From positions 57,234-121,233 of the forward strand of contig DDFC01000030.1 of the NCBI GenBank assembly GCA_002336895.1: a DNA stretch of 64,000 nucleotides. Direction: 5' to 3'. How positions within the stretch are numbered: the stretch's first letter is position 1; each line of letters opens with the position of its first letter. Positions 1 through 8,851 of this stretch are shown piece by piece. Source of the stretch: Verrucomicrobiaceae bacterium UBA1938. GTDB lineage: Bacteria > Verrucomicrobiota > Verrucomicrobiia > Verrucomicrobiales > Verrucomicrobiaceae. The notes below the pieces were generated by a model. The model searched no databases. It was not told where the DNA came from and saw only the letters and a list, made by a program, of their open reading frames with translations. The translations under genes and the position numbers were made by a program.

Positions 1-2
1 GC

Positions 3-1436
3 TGGGCCGCCGCCCACGCACTGGTGCAGCGCGAGGGCGAAACCTTCGACTTCCACGCCCTCCTGCCGCAGACACCCCCGGAGGCGCAGAACCTCCTCGC
101 CATCGAGCCCCTGCGCGGCATTGCCGCCGTCGTGGAGGGAGACGCCTCCAAAGGCGAGCCCGCAGCCCGCCGCAAAGCTCTCGAGGCGCTCAAATGGACA
201 GGCACCGCCCCCGCCGCCCAGGGAGTCGCACTCAGCCAGGCCACGGACTTCCGTGATTGGGTCAAGTTTCTCCGCGACTCCAAATACCTCGACCTGCCCG
301 CCGCCCCCGAGCCCGCAGCCCGCGACGTGCTCGCCGCGCTGGATGCCAGGCATCCCCTGCTCAAACAAATCTCCGATGCCGTGACCACCCGCCCCCTGGC
401 CATGTTCACCCCCGGCCTGCGCGAGCGTCCGCTGCCCGAGCTGCTGATCAGCATGCCCCTGCCGCACTACACCGCTGCGACGGGGCTGGCCCGTGCCCTG
501 GGTCTGCGCGCACGTGCTGCCCTTGCCGCCGGAGACAGCACCGAGGCCGCGCACAGCATCCTGGCTCTTCACCAGATGGCCCTCGCTGCCGGGCAGGAGC
601 CGCTGCTCATCGGTTTGCTCGTTGGCCACTCCTTTGAGTCCCAGGCCCTGGCGCCTCTCTGGCAGGGCCTGAAAGACCGCGCCTTCACCCCGGAGGATCT
701 CCAGCGCTTGCAGTCCGCCTTTTCTCCGGCGGACCAGACAGCCCGTGCCATGCTCCAGGCCATGCGCGGAGAGATGGCCGCAGGCTGCAATGCGCTGGAC
801 CTCGTGCAGCAGACCGCCAGTGGCCGCCGCAGCATGGACGAGATGCTCTCCACCGCTCTTTCCTCCAGCAGTCACACTACCAGCCGCGTCCTCATTCGCC
901 TGGTCCCCGGCGGCCTCTTCGACCACTGGAAAAGCCTGCTCGTGGAGCTGGAAATGCAGCAGCTCATTCTCCCCCTTAAAAAAGACGGACTGCATGCAGC
1001 GCTGACCTCCAGCGAAAAGATCATCGATGACCTCAAGCAGCGCTCCAATCTCCTCCGCCATCCCGACTACATCGTGGCCAGGCTGCTGCTGCCCTCCGTC
1101 ACCCAGGTTAGCTGTAATGCTCTGCTCATCGACGCCCGCCGCAGGCAGGTGATCACCGCTCTCGCGCTGGAGCGCTTCTTTGTCAAAAACGCCCGCTATC
1201 CCGCCGCGCTTACTGAGCTGGTCCCAGACTACCTCCCCGCCATCCCCGCCGATCCCTGCTCTGCCCAGCCCCTTCGTTACCGCACCACCCCCGCAGGCCG
1301 CTACGCCCTCTGGTCCGTCGCGTTCGATGGCAAAGACGACTCCGGCAAAGTCACCCCCGATTCCAAAACCAGCCCCAAGCTCACCAAGCGCGAATACCTC
1401 GGCGACTGGACCTGGACCTACGATCCGGTCAAGTGA
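3..1436 (+). CDS. Hypothetical protein, 5' end outside the window
   Basis: The reading frame is already open at base 3, so the true start probably lies upstream; a GTG at 24 is the first possible start inside the window. The visible protein is a long, Ala/Leu-rich, apparently alpha-helical chain of about 477 residues with no enzymatic motif I recognise. The C-terminal roughly 100 residues (IDARRRQ, then LERFFVKNARYPAALTELVP, then DPCSAQPLRYR and a Trp/Phe-Asp-Gly-Lys-Asp-Asp end) resemble the periplasmic part of type II secretion pseudopilin-like proteins often found in secreted proteins of Verrucomicrobia and Planctomycetes. An envelope location is therefore likely, but function is unknown. 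A GC-rich hairpin follows the stop. Confidence 0.7.
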   Translation, partial: WAAAHALVQREGETFDFHALLPQTPPEAQNLLAIEPLRGIAAVVEGDASKGEPAARRKALEALKWTGTAPAAQGVALSQATDFRDWVKFLRDSKYLDLPAAPEPAARDVLAALDARHPLLKQISDAVTTRPLAMFTPGLRERPLPELLISMPLPHYTAATGLARALGLRARAALAAGDSTEAAHSILALHQMALAAGQEPLLIGLLVGHSFESQALAPLWQGLKDRAFTPEDLQRLQSAFSPADQTARAMLQAMRGEMAAGCNALDLVQQTASGRRSMDEMLSTALSSSSHTTSRVLIRLVPGGLFDHWKSLLVELEMQQLILPLKKDGLHAALTSSEKIIDDLKQRSNLLRHPDYIVARLLLPSVTQVSCNALLIDARRRQVITALALERFFVKNARYPAALTELVPDYLPAIPADPCSAQPLRYRTTPAGRYALWSVAFDGKDDSGKVTPDSKTSPKLTKREYLGDWTWTYDPVK

Positions 1437-1456
1437 TGCAGGCACTCCTGCCTGCA
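1437..1456. repeat. Hairpin directly after the first gene (REP-like)
   Basis: TGCAGGC and GCCTGCA form a perfect 7-bp stem with a 6-nt loop immediately after the stop codon. No U-run follows, so it is more likely a REP-type palindrome than an intrinsic terminator. The surrounding GTGATGCAGGCA resembles the ends of the 131-bp inverted-repeat element at 47035-47165. Confidence 0.5.
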
Positions 1457-1545
1457 ATGCGAGCTACCTAGCACATCCGCCCCGCCGCCCGCCCCGCCCC
1501 ACATCGCTGAAAACACCCCGCCGTCTCCACGTTCACAGCGCCACC

Positions 1546-3369
1546 ATGCTTCGCATCCTGCTCTGTTTCGTTGCCTCTTTCGCCCTGCTGCCCTCCGCAA
1601 TCGCGGCCAGGCCAAACCTCCTCATCATCACCACCGACGACATGAGCTGCGACTCTGTGGGCGTTTACGGCTGCAAGCTCAAGGACACCACGCCCCACAT
1701 GGACAGGCTCGCCGCTCAGAGCCTGCGCTTCAACTACGCCCACACCGTCGTCGGCAATTGCATGCCCTCGCGCAATGTCATGTGGTCCGGCAAGTATCCG
1801 CACAACAACCGCATCGAAGGCTTCCAGTCCATCACCAAAGAGTCCAAGAATTACCCCGTGCTCGGAGACCTCATGAAGGACGCCGGTTACTTCACCGGCA
1901 TCCGTCACAAAGTCAGCCACTCCACCCCCTACTCCCCCTTTCCGTGGGATCTCGTGCTTGGAGATGAAAAGCACGACGACGCCAAAAACCCCGCCTCCTG
2001 GGGCCAGGCCGCCATCACCGGCATCGACGCTGCAAAGAAAGCCGGCAAACCCTTCTGCCTCTTGCTCAACATCGCCGACCCGCACAAGCCCTTCTACGCC
2101 GAGGGCAAAAAGGGCGAGACCATTCCCGACAAAAACGTGCCGTCCAAAGTCTTCACCCCCGAGGAGGTGCCCGTGCCCGGCTTCCTGCCGGACGACCCCG
2201 TCGTGCGCAAGGAGCTCTCCCACTACTACTCCAGCGTGCGTCGTGCTGACGATGGCGTGGGCGCCATCATCGCCGCGCTCAAAGCCTCCGGTGAGGATGA
2301 AAACACCATCATCATCTTTCTCTCAGACCACGGCATGCCGCTGCCCTTTGCCAAAACCCAGCTCTACCACCACAGCACCCGCACCCCGCTCATGATCCGC
2401 TGGCCCGGCGTCACCCAGCCCGGCGGCGTCGATGACGAGCACCTCATCTCCACCGTCGATCTCCTGCCCACCATTCTCGACATGCTCGGCATCGCCTCCC
2501 CCGGCGGCTTCGACGGCAGCTCTTTCGCCGCCGTGCTCAAGGGCGAAAAGCAGCCGCAGCGCACCATGATCTTCAAGGAGCACAACGAAAACTCCGGCGG
2601 TCAAAATACTCCCATGCGCGCCGTGCAGACCAAGGACATGGTTTACATCTTCAGCCCCTGGTCCAACGGCAAACGCATCATGACCGGCGCCACCAATGGC
2701 ACCGCCACCTGCCGCCAGATGCGCGTGCTGGCGAAGACCAACGAACAGATCGCCGCCCGCATCGACCTCTTTGACCACCGTGTGCCCGAGGAGGCCTACG
2801 ACGTGAGCTACGACCCCGATGCCCTCACCAATCTTATTGCCAAACCCGAGCACGCCGCCCAGGTGGCCGTCCTGGAAAAAGCCATGGAAGACTGGATGGT
2901 CAAAACCAACGACCCGCTCCTCGAAGTCTTCCGCCATCGTGACGACCCCGCCGCGCGCGAAAAGCTCATGCAGCAGCTCGAAGGCAAACAGATGACCAAG
3001 AAGGAGCGCGTCGCCGCCAAGCAGGCCGCCAAGATGCAAAGCAGGTCTGCGGCAAAGCCCGATCCCTTCATCGTCCTCGTCGTGCCGGAGTCCGTCACCC
3101 CCAGCCAGAAGGCCACTGTCAAGCTCACCCACCACTTCCCCGCCGACCTCGGAGAGAAACCCGTGCAGGTCACCCTCAAAGGCGGCGACAACAGCCGCAT
3201 CCAGCGCAAGGAAGTCAAAGCCCGCGGAGACGGCGTCATCGAAGTCACCTTCGACATCCCCGCCACCCTCCCCGAAGACAAAGCCATCTTCGCCGCCCTC
3301 GTCGGCAGCAATATCAAAGACGCCCTCCAGCATTTGCAGGCCAAGCCGGTGCCGGTGGTGGTGAAGTAG
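1546..3369 (+). CDS. Secreted sulfatase (alkaline-phosphatase superfamily)
   Basis: A 607-residue sulfatase that hydrolyses sulfate esters, probably on polysaccharides. The start is placed at the ATG at 1546 because it begins a typical signal peptide (MLRILLCFVASFALLPSAIA); the frame is open further upstream but those codons look non-coding. The metal-binding Asp pair is at residues 31-32 (TTDDM) and the formylglycine motif is CMPSR at 72-76, so maturation by a formylglycine-generating enzyme is expected. The C-terminal roughly 110 residues, after a Lys-rich linker (QMTKKERVAAKQAAKM), form an extra beta-rich domain not present in minimal sulfatases. It is the first of four sulfatases in the window. 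The substrate cannot be read from the sequence. Confidence 0.92.
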   Translation: MLRILLCFVASFALLPSAIAARPNLLIITTDDMSCDSVGVYGCKLKDTTPHMDRLAAQSLRFNYAHTVVGNCMPSRNVMWSGKYPHNNRIEGFQSITKESKNYPVLGDLMKDAGYFTGIRHKVSHSTPYSPFPWDLVLGDEKHDDAKNPASWGQAAITGIDAAKKAGKPFCLLLNIADPHKPFYAEGKKGETIPDKNVPSKVFTPEEVPVPGFLPDDPVVRKELSHYYSSVRRADDGVGAIIAALKASGEDENTIIIFLSDHGMPLPFAKTQLYHHSTRTPLMIRWPGVTQPGGVDDEHLISTVDLLPTILDMLGIASPGGFDGSSFAAVLKGEKQPQRTMIFKEHNENSGGQNTPMRAVQTKDMVYIFSPWSNGKRIMTGATNGTATCRQMRVLAKTNEQIAARIDLFDHRVPEEAYDVSYDPDALTNLIAKPEHAAQVAVLEKAMEDWMVKTNDPLLEVFRHRDDPAAREKLMQQLEGKQMTKKERVAAKQAAKMQSRSAAKPDPFIVLVVPESVTPSQKATVKLTHHFPADLGEKPVQVTLKGGDNSRIQRKEVKARGDGVIEVTFDIPATLPEDKAIFAALVGSNIKDALQHLQAKPVPVVVK

Positions 3370-3418
3370 TGCTGTGGCTCGCCTTCGTTCACTCGAAACA
3401 ACATCCTCTCTCACAGAT

Positions 3419-3517
3419 GAAGGCCAACGGCCTTCCGTATTTAAGCCCAGGGTTCGTAGAACCCTGGGATAAGAGCAACCCGTACCGTTTGTCATGGTGC
3501 AACCCCAGCGGGGTTGC
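3419..3517. repeat. REP module, left of the transposase (three hairpins)
   Basis: Three adjacent palindromes: GAAGGCC-AAC-GGCCTTC (3419-3435), CCCAGGGTTC-GTA-GAACCCTGGG (3446-3468) and GCAACCCC-AGC-GGGGTTGC (3499-3517). The last two recur in inverted orientation on the other side of the transposase gene at 4017-4087. The first recurs at 31373-31389. This is the arrangement expected of REP/BIME units mobilised by a REP-associated tyrosine transposase. Confidence 0.8.
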
Positions 3518-3531
3518 GTCCATCGCCGCAG

Positions 3532-3987
3532 TCAACCCCAAACATACGCCTCATCCCATCTCTGGTTATGGCGTCTCAGCAGTTCACGATACTCGTCTTG
3601 GAAGGTGATTTTCCGATGATGCTCCTCCTGTTGCTCGATGTATCGAACCACGGCTCCTGAACGGGATTCAGACACCGAAAAGCAGCCGTATCCAGCCTGC
3701 CAGTGGAATTGGCGGAACATGCCGCCGCGCTCCTGAATCCAATTGCAGGAGACGCGTTTGATCTCCTTGACGAATTCCGCCATGGCAAGGGTGCGCGATA
3801 GTGTGGTCAGCAAGTGGATGTGATCCGCGACACCTCCGACCTGGATGGGAAGACAGTCCAATGCCTTGGCACATCCACCAAGATAAGAGTGCACTTCGGA
3901 ACGAAAAGACGCGTCGTGAAAGACCGGCTCGCGGTCCTTGGTGGAAAAGACAGTGTGGATCAAAACGCGGGCGATGGACTGGGACAT
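3532..3987 (-). mobile_element. REP-associated tyrosine transposase (RAYT, Y1/IS200-like)
   Basis: A 151-residue protein with the single-domain HUH (Y1) transposase fold. The start ATG at 3987 gives MSQSIARVLIHTVFSTKDRE, the typical N-terminus of the IS200-like family; upstream in-frame codons are not typical coding sequence. The HUH-type metal motif is visible as VADHIHLLTTL, and the conserved W-Q-A/G-Y-G-F-S-V-S region is WQAGYGCFSVSESR, followed by a helix (VVRYIEQQEEHH) and LLRRHNQRWDEAYVWG at the end. The nucleophilic Tyr is probably in VVRYIEQQ. The gene lies between two inverted copies of a two-hairpin REP module, so it is a RAYT that likely acts on REP hairpins in single-stranded DNA. 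It appears intact. Confidence 0.85.
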
Positions 3988-4016
3988 GACAAATTCTGGA
4001 TCAAGCGGCGATGGAC

Positions 4017-4087
4017 GCAACCCCGCCGGGGTTGCACCGGAAATATCTGTGGGTGATTTCCATTCCCAGGGTTCTGCGAACCCTGGG
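4017..4087. repeat. REP module, right of the transposase (inverted copy)
   Basis: GCAACCCC-GCC-GGGGTTGC (4017-4035) and CCCAGGGTTC-TGC-GAACCCTGGG (4065-4087) are the same hairpins as on the left, in mirror order. A third hairpin, GCATGCCC-GTT-GGGCATG, at about 4098-4114 takes the position that GAAGGCC-AAC-GGCCTTC has on the left. The complete unit therefore spans about 3419-4114. Confidence 0.8.
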
Positions 4088-4188
4088 CTTAAAGACGCAT
4101 GCCCGTTGGGCATGAAACTGGGGTGTGACCAGCGCGTGCTTTCACTTCTTGGATAATCCCTCTTCGGAGGCGCGTTAAAACTCGCTTC

Positions 4189-5478
4189 ATGATCCGCTCT
4201 CCTTTCTGTCTCTTCTTCGCCTGCGTCCTTACCGCCTCCGCCGCCGACCTCTCCGTCGCAAATTACCCTTCCATCCAGGATGCGCTCGATGCGAACCCAA
4301 ACCGCATGCTCTTTGTGCCGGCGGGCGACTACTCCATCACGCAAAAGATCCGCATCCGTGGCGAGCGCAGCGGCCTCTTCGGCCCCGGGCGCATCATCCA
4401 GCAGAGCGCAGACCAGCCGATCATCGAGATCGAAAACGCGAATGCGGCGGAGATCCGCGATCTCACACTCACGCGGCCAGAGGGGAAAATGGACTCCCGC
4501 AATGAAGCCATCCTCGCCATCAAATGCCGCGACCTCGTCATCGAAAACGTGCGCGTGCTCGACAACCGCAGCCCCGCCGGAGCCATCTCCGTGCGCGAGA
4601 GCAAGGACACACGCATCTCCCGCTGCCTCGTGCGCAATTACATGCGCGTCAGCATCGACGACCGCACCCAGAGCAAGGACTGGGGCTACGCCTTCAACTG
4701 CACCGACGGCACCGGCATCAGCGTCAGCTACAGCACCGGCTCGCTCATCGAGGGGAACCGCGTCATCGAGGACAACTTCGTCCCCACTCCGGAAGTGAAG
4801 GCCCGGTACAAGCTCGGCGACTACGTGAAGAAGAACCCCGTAAAAGGCGCGCTCATGAACCAGCAGGCCTGGGACTCAAACTACACCGACGCCTGGCAGC
4901 AGGGCTCCGGCATCGTGGTCAATGCCCCGGAGGTGAACGACCTCACGCGCGTCATCGGCAACCACATTGAAAACGCCGCTCAGGGCCTCGACATCCATGC
5001 CGACCACGTCATCGTCTCCCAGAACATCATCACCAATGCCTTCATCGGCATGAAGGCCATGCACGGCTCGCGCAATGTGCTCATCTCTGGGAACCAGTTC
5101 GTGCGGAACTCCCTCTGGGCCATCGGCCTCATGCCAGGTGCCGCTGCTCATCCCGCCACCGATGACAAGCCCGAGAACTCCGATGGCGGCTCCATCATCT
5201 CCAACAACCTCATCTCCGACTTCGGTTACGGAGACGCCCACTGGATCTGGGGAAATGAACGCTCTCCCATCAAATTCGACACCGGCCAGCAGCCCGACGA
5301 CCCGCCTCTCACCGACGTCGTGATCACTGGCAATGTCATCCACGCCCTCGACAAGCCCCGCTACAAATACGCCGTCATCATCCCCGGCGGCCCCAATGCC
5401 CCACGCGGCCTCCATTTTTCCAGCAACCTCTTCCACCCAGGCACCCAAGGCATCTGCAACACCGATCTGCCCCAGTAA
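4189..5478 (+). CDS. Secreted right-handed beta-helix protein
   Basis: A 429-residue protein with a signal peptide (MIRSPFCLFFACVLTASA). The mature part begins like polysaccharide lyases and epimerases (NYPSIQDALDANPNRMLFVPAGDYSI). It then has regularly spaced beta-helix turns rich in Asn and Ile/Val (for example NNLISDFGYGDAHWI, VVITGNVIHALD, VLISGNQFVRNSLWAI), the PbH1/NosD-type parallel beta-helix. Such proteins bind or cleave polyuronates or other glycans outside the cytoplasm, which fits the sulfatases around it. No catalytic triad could be assigned, so lyase versus hydrolase is open. The start at 4189 is the only one that gives an intact leader. Confidence 0.8.
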   Translation: MIRSPFCLFFACVLTASAADLSVANYPSIQDALDANPNRMLFVPAGDYSITQKIRIRGERSGLFGPGRIIQQSADQPIIEIENANAAEIRDLTLTRPEGKMDSRNEAILAIKCRDLVIENVRVLDNRSPAGAISVRESKDTRISRCLVRNYMRVSIDDRTQSKDWGYAFNCTDGTGISVSYSTGSLIEGNRVIEDNFVPTPEVKARYKLGDYVKKNPVKGALMNQQAWDSNYTDAWQQGSGIVVNAPEVNDLTRVIGNHIENAAQGLDIHADHVIVSQNIITNAFIGMKAMHGSRNVLISGNQFVRNSLWAIGLMPGAAAHPATDDKPENSDGGSIISNNLISDFGYGDAHWIWGNERSPIKFDTGQQPDDPPLTDVVITGNVIHALDKPRYKYAVIIPGGPNAPRGLHFSSNLFHPGTQGICNTDLPQ

Positions 5479-5486
5479 AAAGGAGA

Positions 5487-5742
5487 GCGGACTTCAGTCC
5501 GCAGCACTCCGCGGCAAACAGCATTCTTATCCCTCCCCCATCCACGCCACATCAAAAACTCAAGTCTTGGAGCAGCGGGTGATAGAGAATTATTCACAAG
5601 CTATGTAGTATTACATAATACCACGATCTATCAAAAATAGGATCGTCCTCTCTTGGACACAACCGCCTCGTCACTGACCAGCTCTGAAGGGGCTGCGTAA
5701 TTGAGCCCAGGGTCAGCCGAGCCTCAGCGAGGCGACCCTGGG
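5487..5742. repeat. REP-like hairpins in a 400-bp gene-free stretch
   Basis: Between the beta-helix gene and the next coding trace I see only hairpins: GCGGAC-TTCA-GTCCGC at 5487-5502 (the GGAGCGCGGA family also found near 31.2 and 61.2 kb), and CCCAGGGTC with GACCCTGGG at 5706-5742, a relative of the transposase-flanking hairpin with an inner GCCT/AGGC stem. The DNA between them (5590-5660) is AT-rich with no recognisable feature. Confidence 0.6.
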
Positions 5743-5877
5743 TATATGGCAAACAATCCGGAAAGCAAACCCACCGCTTTCTTCACCACGCCGCGCTCTC
5801 CAGCAGCGTTTCCCCCGTCCTCCCGCAACGCCTCGCCTCCGCACCCACTCATTCCGTCAAACGAACCTCGAACGGTG

Positions 5878-6147
5878 TCACCCACCCGCCAGCCACTTCT
5901 GAAACGCCGTCTCCACGCGCTCCAGCATCTCCGTTCGACTGCGGCGCACATCCGTAAACTGATTCCACTGCGTGGTGTCCGCGCCCGGACCCTCGATCTC
6001 CGAGATAAACTCTATCACCAGCCCCAGCTTGTCGCGGTGCTGCTCACGCAGGTAGTCGGTGCAGGCGGCGGCGGTCTGCTGCAGCCGGTTTTTCGTTCCC
6101 AGTCCCATGCGCCATTCATCCGGCGTTTCCGCATCACAGGCAAGCAC
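5878..6147 (-). pseudogene. Probable remnant of a GC-rich gene (89 codons)
   Basis: This minus-strand frame has strong GC3 bias and a natural-looking composition (TDYLREQHRDKLGLVIEFIS, then QWNQFTDVRRSRTEMLERV). It has only a weak GTG start at 6147 and an in-frame stop 22-24 bases upstream of it. A different frame just upstream (GKDAEDDLRRLFHSCL) also shows coding-like codons, so a frameshift is likely. I read it as the 3' part of a decayed gene, but a short genuine protein is possible. The family was not recognised. Confidence 0.35.
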
Positions 6148-6221
6148 GAATGAAACAGCCGCCGCAGATCATCTTCCGCGTCTTTGCCGAAGGAACGTGC
6201 CCTCCGCTCCGTTCCCTCGCC

Positions 6222-7784
6222 ATGCGCCAGCCAGCATCCATCACCAAATTCTGTCTCCTCATCCTTTCGTCATTCGCTCTCGCTGCATCGTCCTTCGCCG
6301 CTGAGCCACCGCCAAACATCCTCTTCGCTATCGCCGACGACTGGGGCCCGCATGCCAGCGCCTACGGTACGCCCTGGGTCAAGACCCCCAGCTTTGACCG
6401 CGTCGCCAAGGAAGGCCTGCTGTTCCGCCAGGCCTACACGCCCAATGCCAAATGCGCCCCCTCACGCGCCTGCATCCTCACCGGGCGCAATTCCTGGCAG
6501 CTTAAGGAAGCAGCCAATCACATCTGCTACTTCCCGCCCGAGTTCAAAGGCTGGGGCGAGGCCCTCGCCGAGAAAGGCTGGAACGTCGGCTACACCACCA
6601 AAGGCTGGGGCCCCGGCGTGGCCAATGACGCCAATGGCAAGCCTCGCCAGATGACCGGCAAGCCCTACAACAAACGCCGCGCCGAAGCCCCCACACCCGA
6701 GATTCTAAACTGCGACTACGCCGCCAACTTCAGCGACTTCCTCGATGCCGCGCCCGCAGGCAAGCCCTGGTGCTTCTGGTATGGCAGCGTCGAGCCGCAT
6801 CGTGGCTACGAGTTCGGCAGCGGCGTCGCCAAAGGCGGCAAGAAGCTCACGGACATCGACCACGTGCCCGCCTACTGGCCGGACAACGACGTCATCCGCA
6901 ATGACATGCTCGACTACGCCTTCGAGGTGGAGCATTTCGACAAGCACCTCGGCCGCATGATCGCCGACCTCGAAAAGCGCGGCCTGCTGGACAACACCCT
7001 CATCATCGTCACCGCAGACCACGGCATGCCCTTCCCGCGCAGCAAGGGAAACGCCAACGTGCAGGCCAACCACGTGCCCCTCGCCATGATGTGGAAAAAA
7101 GGCATCCTCCAGCCCGGCCGCACGCTCAGCGACTTCGTCAGCTTCGTCGATCTCGCCCCCACCCTCATCGAGGTGGCTGGCATGAAGTGGGCGGACACCG
7201 GCATGGCCGAGTCTCCCGGCCGCAGCCTCACCGATCTCTTCGCCGCCAAGCCCGTCCATGTGCGCGATCACGTCCTTCTCGGCAAAGAACGCACCGACGT
7301 CGGCCGCCCGCACGACTGGGGCTATCCCATCCGCGCCATCGTGACGAAGGACAGCGTCTTCATCGAAAACTTCGAGCCCACCCGCTGGCCCGGCGGCAAT
7401 CCCGAGACCGGCTACATGGACTGCGATGCCGGTGCCACCAAGACCTTCATCCTCGACGCCCATCGCAAAAACCCCGCCGACCCTTTCTGGCAGCTCTGCT
7501 TCGGCCTGCGTCCCGGCACCGAGTTTTACGATCTCAAAGCCGACCCCGATTTCGTTAATAACCTCCCCGCCGATCCCCGTGCCACCGCCTTGAAAACACA
7601 GCTCCACGCCGAGCTCACTCAGCAGGGAGATCCCCGCATGTCGGGCCAGGGCTCCATCTTCGACGAATACAAACACGCCCAGCCCGGGAACGTTGGCTTC
7701 TATGAGAAATTCATGAGCGGCAAGCCCATGAAAGCCGGATGGATCAATCCAAGCGACATCGAACCCCGGCCCGTGCTTCCATGA
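6222..7784 (+). CDS. Secreted sulfatase
   Basis: A 520-residue sulfatase starting at the ATG at 6222, which gives a signal peptide (MRQPASITKFCLLILSSFAL then AASSFA); an in-frame ATG 72 bases upstream would add a non-leader-like stretch. The metal Asp pair is IADDWGPH (residues 39-40) and the formylglycine motif is CAPSR at 78-82. The second metal-binding region is TADHGMPFPRSKGN. The stop codon overlaps the start of the following metallophosphoesterase (ATGA at 7781-7784), so the two are translationally coupled. With the next sulfatase they form one desulfation/dephosphorylation operon. Sugar specificity is unknown. Confidence 0.92.
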   Translation: MRQPASITKFCLLILSSFALAASSFAAEPPPNILFAIADDWGPHASAYGTPWVKTPSFDRVAKEGLLFRQAYTPNAKCAPSRACILTGRNSWQLKEAANHICYFPPEFKGWGEALAEKGWNVGYTTKGWGPGVANDANGKPRQMTGKPYNKRRAEAPTPEILNCDYAANFSDFLDAAPAGKPWCFWYGSVEPHRGYEFGSGVAKGGKKLTDIDHVPAYWPDNDVIRNDMLDYAFEVEHFDKHLGRMIADLEKRGLLDNTLIIVTADHGMPFPRSKGNANVQANHVPLAMMWKKGILQPGRTLSDFVSFVDLAPTLIEVAGMKWADTGMAESPGRSLTDLFAAKPVHVRDHVLLGKERTDVGRPHDWGYPIRAIVTKDSVFIENFEPTRWPGGNPETGYMDCDAGATKTFILDAHRKNPADPFWQLCFGLRPGTEFYDLKADPDFVNNLPADPRATALKTQLHAELTQQGDPRMSGQGSIFDEYKHAQPGNVGFYEKFMSGKPMKAGWINPSDIEPRPVLP

Positions 7785-8839
7785 GAATCCTGCTCTGCCT
7801 TCTGCTCTGCAGTTCTGCGTTTGGTGCGTCCAAAAAACTCACTGGCACCCAGCCGCTGCCACCCATGCCTGCGGCGGCCTTTACCGTCGTCATCATTCCA
7901 GACACCCAGGCCTACACCGGCAAAGGCTGCAAGGCTACGCCAGAGAGCACCGAACCCGTGTCCAATACCAACCTGGAGGCCCAGGTGAAATGGATCGCCG
8001 CGCACCGGGAGGATCAAAACATCGTCTTCGTCAGCCACGTCGGAGACATCGTGGACAAAAACAATGCCAACGAATGGGCCGTGGCCAGGCAGCACCTCGA
8101 CACCCTCCGCGGCGTGGTCCCCTTCAGCCTCACGGTCGGCAATCACGACATGACCACCAAGGGAGACGCGCATCTTTTCCAAGAGCACTTTCCCGCCGCC
8201 AGCTTCAAGGACTATCCCTGGTACCTCGGCAGCTACACCCACACCCGCAAAGATCAGAACGTCTCCGCCAACAATGTGAACAGCGCCCAGCTCTTCACCG
8301 CCGGCGGCATGGACTTCATCCACCTCAGCCTCGAGTGCAATGCACCCGACGACGTGCTCGCCTGGGCCGGTGACCTCCTCGCCAAAAATGCATCACGCCG
8401 TGCGCTCATCACCACCCACATGGACCTCGGCATCCTCGACAAGCCCAAGACCGAGGAGGGCTTCATCCACGATCCCAAAGGCCGCATGCGCTGGATCAAA
8501 ATCCACGGCGCGCGTGGAAACACCGGAGAGCAGATGTGGGACAAGCTCTTCCGCAGGCACGCAAACCTCCGCCTCATCTTCTGCGGAGACCAGAGCCGCG
8601 TCACCGCGCTGAAACTCACCACCCCGGCTGACGACGGCCACCCCGTCACCTCCATGCTCACAGACTACCTCTCCCAGCCCGCCCTGCGCCTCCTGCGCTT
8701 TGTGCCCGCAGAGAACCGCATCCACGCCCTCACCTACGATGTCGTAAACAACGTCCTCGTCTCCGACACACCCTACGTCCACGACCTCGACCAGCACCAG
8801 TTCACGCTCGACTACCCCATGCAGCCTGCTGCCAGATAA
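7781..8839 (+). CDS. Secreted metallophosphoesterase (calcineurin-like)
   Basis: A 352-residue protein with signal peptide MRILLCLLLCSSAFG. Motifs of the binuclear-metal calcineurin-like phosphoesterases are in order: IIPDTQAYT (D-x-Q variant of D-x-H), VSHVGDIVDKN (GDxxD), LTVGNHDM (GNHD/E), LITTHMD and a late His region (IFCGDQSRVT, where the usual GHxH is GDQS). The family cleaves phosphomonoesters or diesters. The missing final GHxH His pair makes activity less certain. It overlaps the upstream sulfatase by 4 bp and is followed 12 bp later by another sulfatase, so all three are likely co-expressed and act on the same exported substrate. Confidence 0.83.
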   Translation: MRILLCLLLCSSAFGASKKLTGTQPLPPMPAAAFTVVIIPDTQAYTGKGCKATPESTEPVSNTNLEAQVKWIAAHREDQNIVFVSHVGDIVDKNNANEWAVARQHLDTLRGVVPFSLTVGNHDMTTKGDAHLFQEHFPAASFKDYPWYLGSYTHTRKDQNVSANNVNSAQLFTAGGMDFIHLSLECNAPDDVLAWAGDLLAKNASRRALITTHMDLGILDKPKTEEGFIHDPKGRMRWIKIHGARGNTGEQMWDKLFRRHANLRLIFCGDQSRVTALKLTTPADDGHPVTSMLTDYLSQPALRLLRFVPAENRIHALTYDVVNNVLVSDTPYVHDLDQHQFTLDYPMQPAAR

Positions 8840-8851
8840 AATTCATCCGCC

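Noticed and set aside
1180..1545. Upstream in-frame extension of the first sulfatase
   Set aside because: It overlaps the previous gene and precedes a clear signal peptide that starts at 1546.
3988..4344. N-terminal extension of the RAYT to 270 residues
   Set aside because: The extra 119 codons run through the REP hairpins and the beta-helix gene's 5' end and have no coding character; the ATG at 3987 fits the family.
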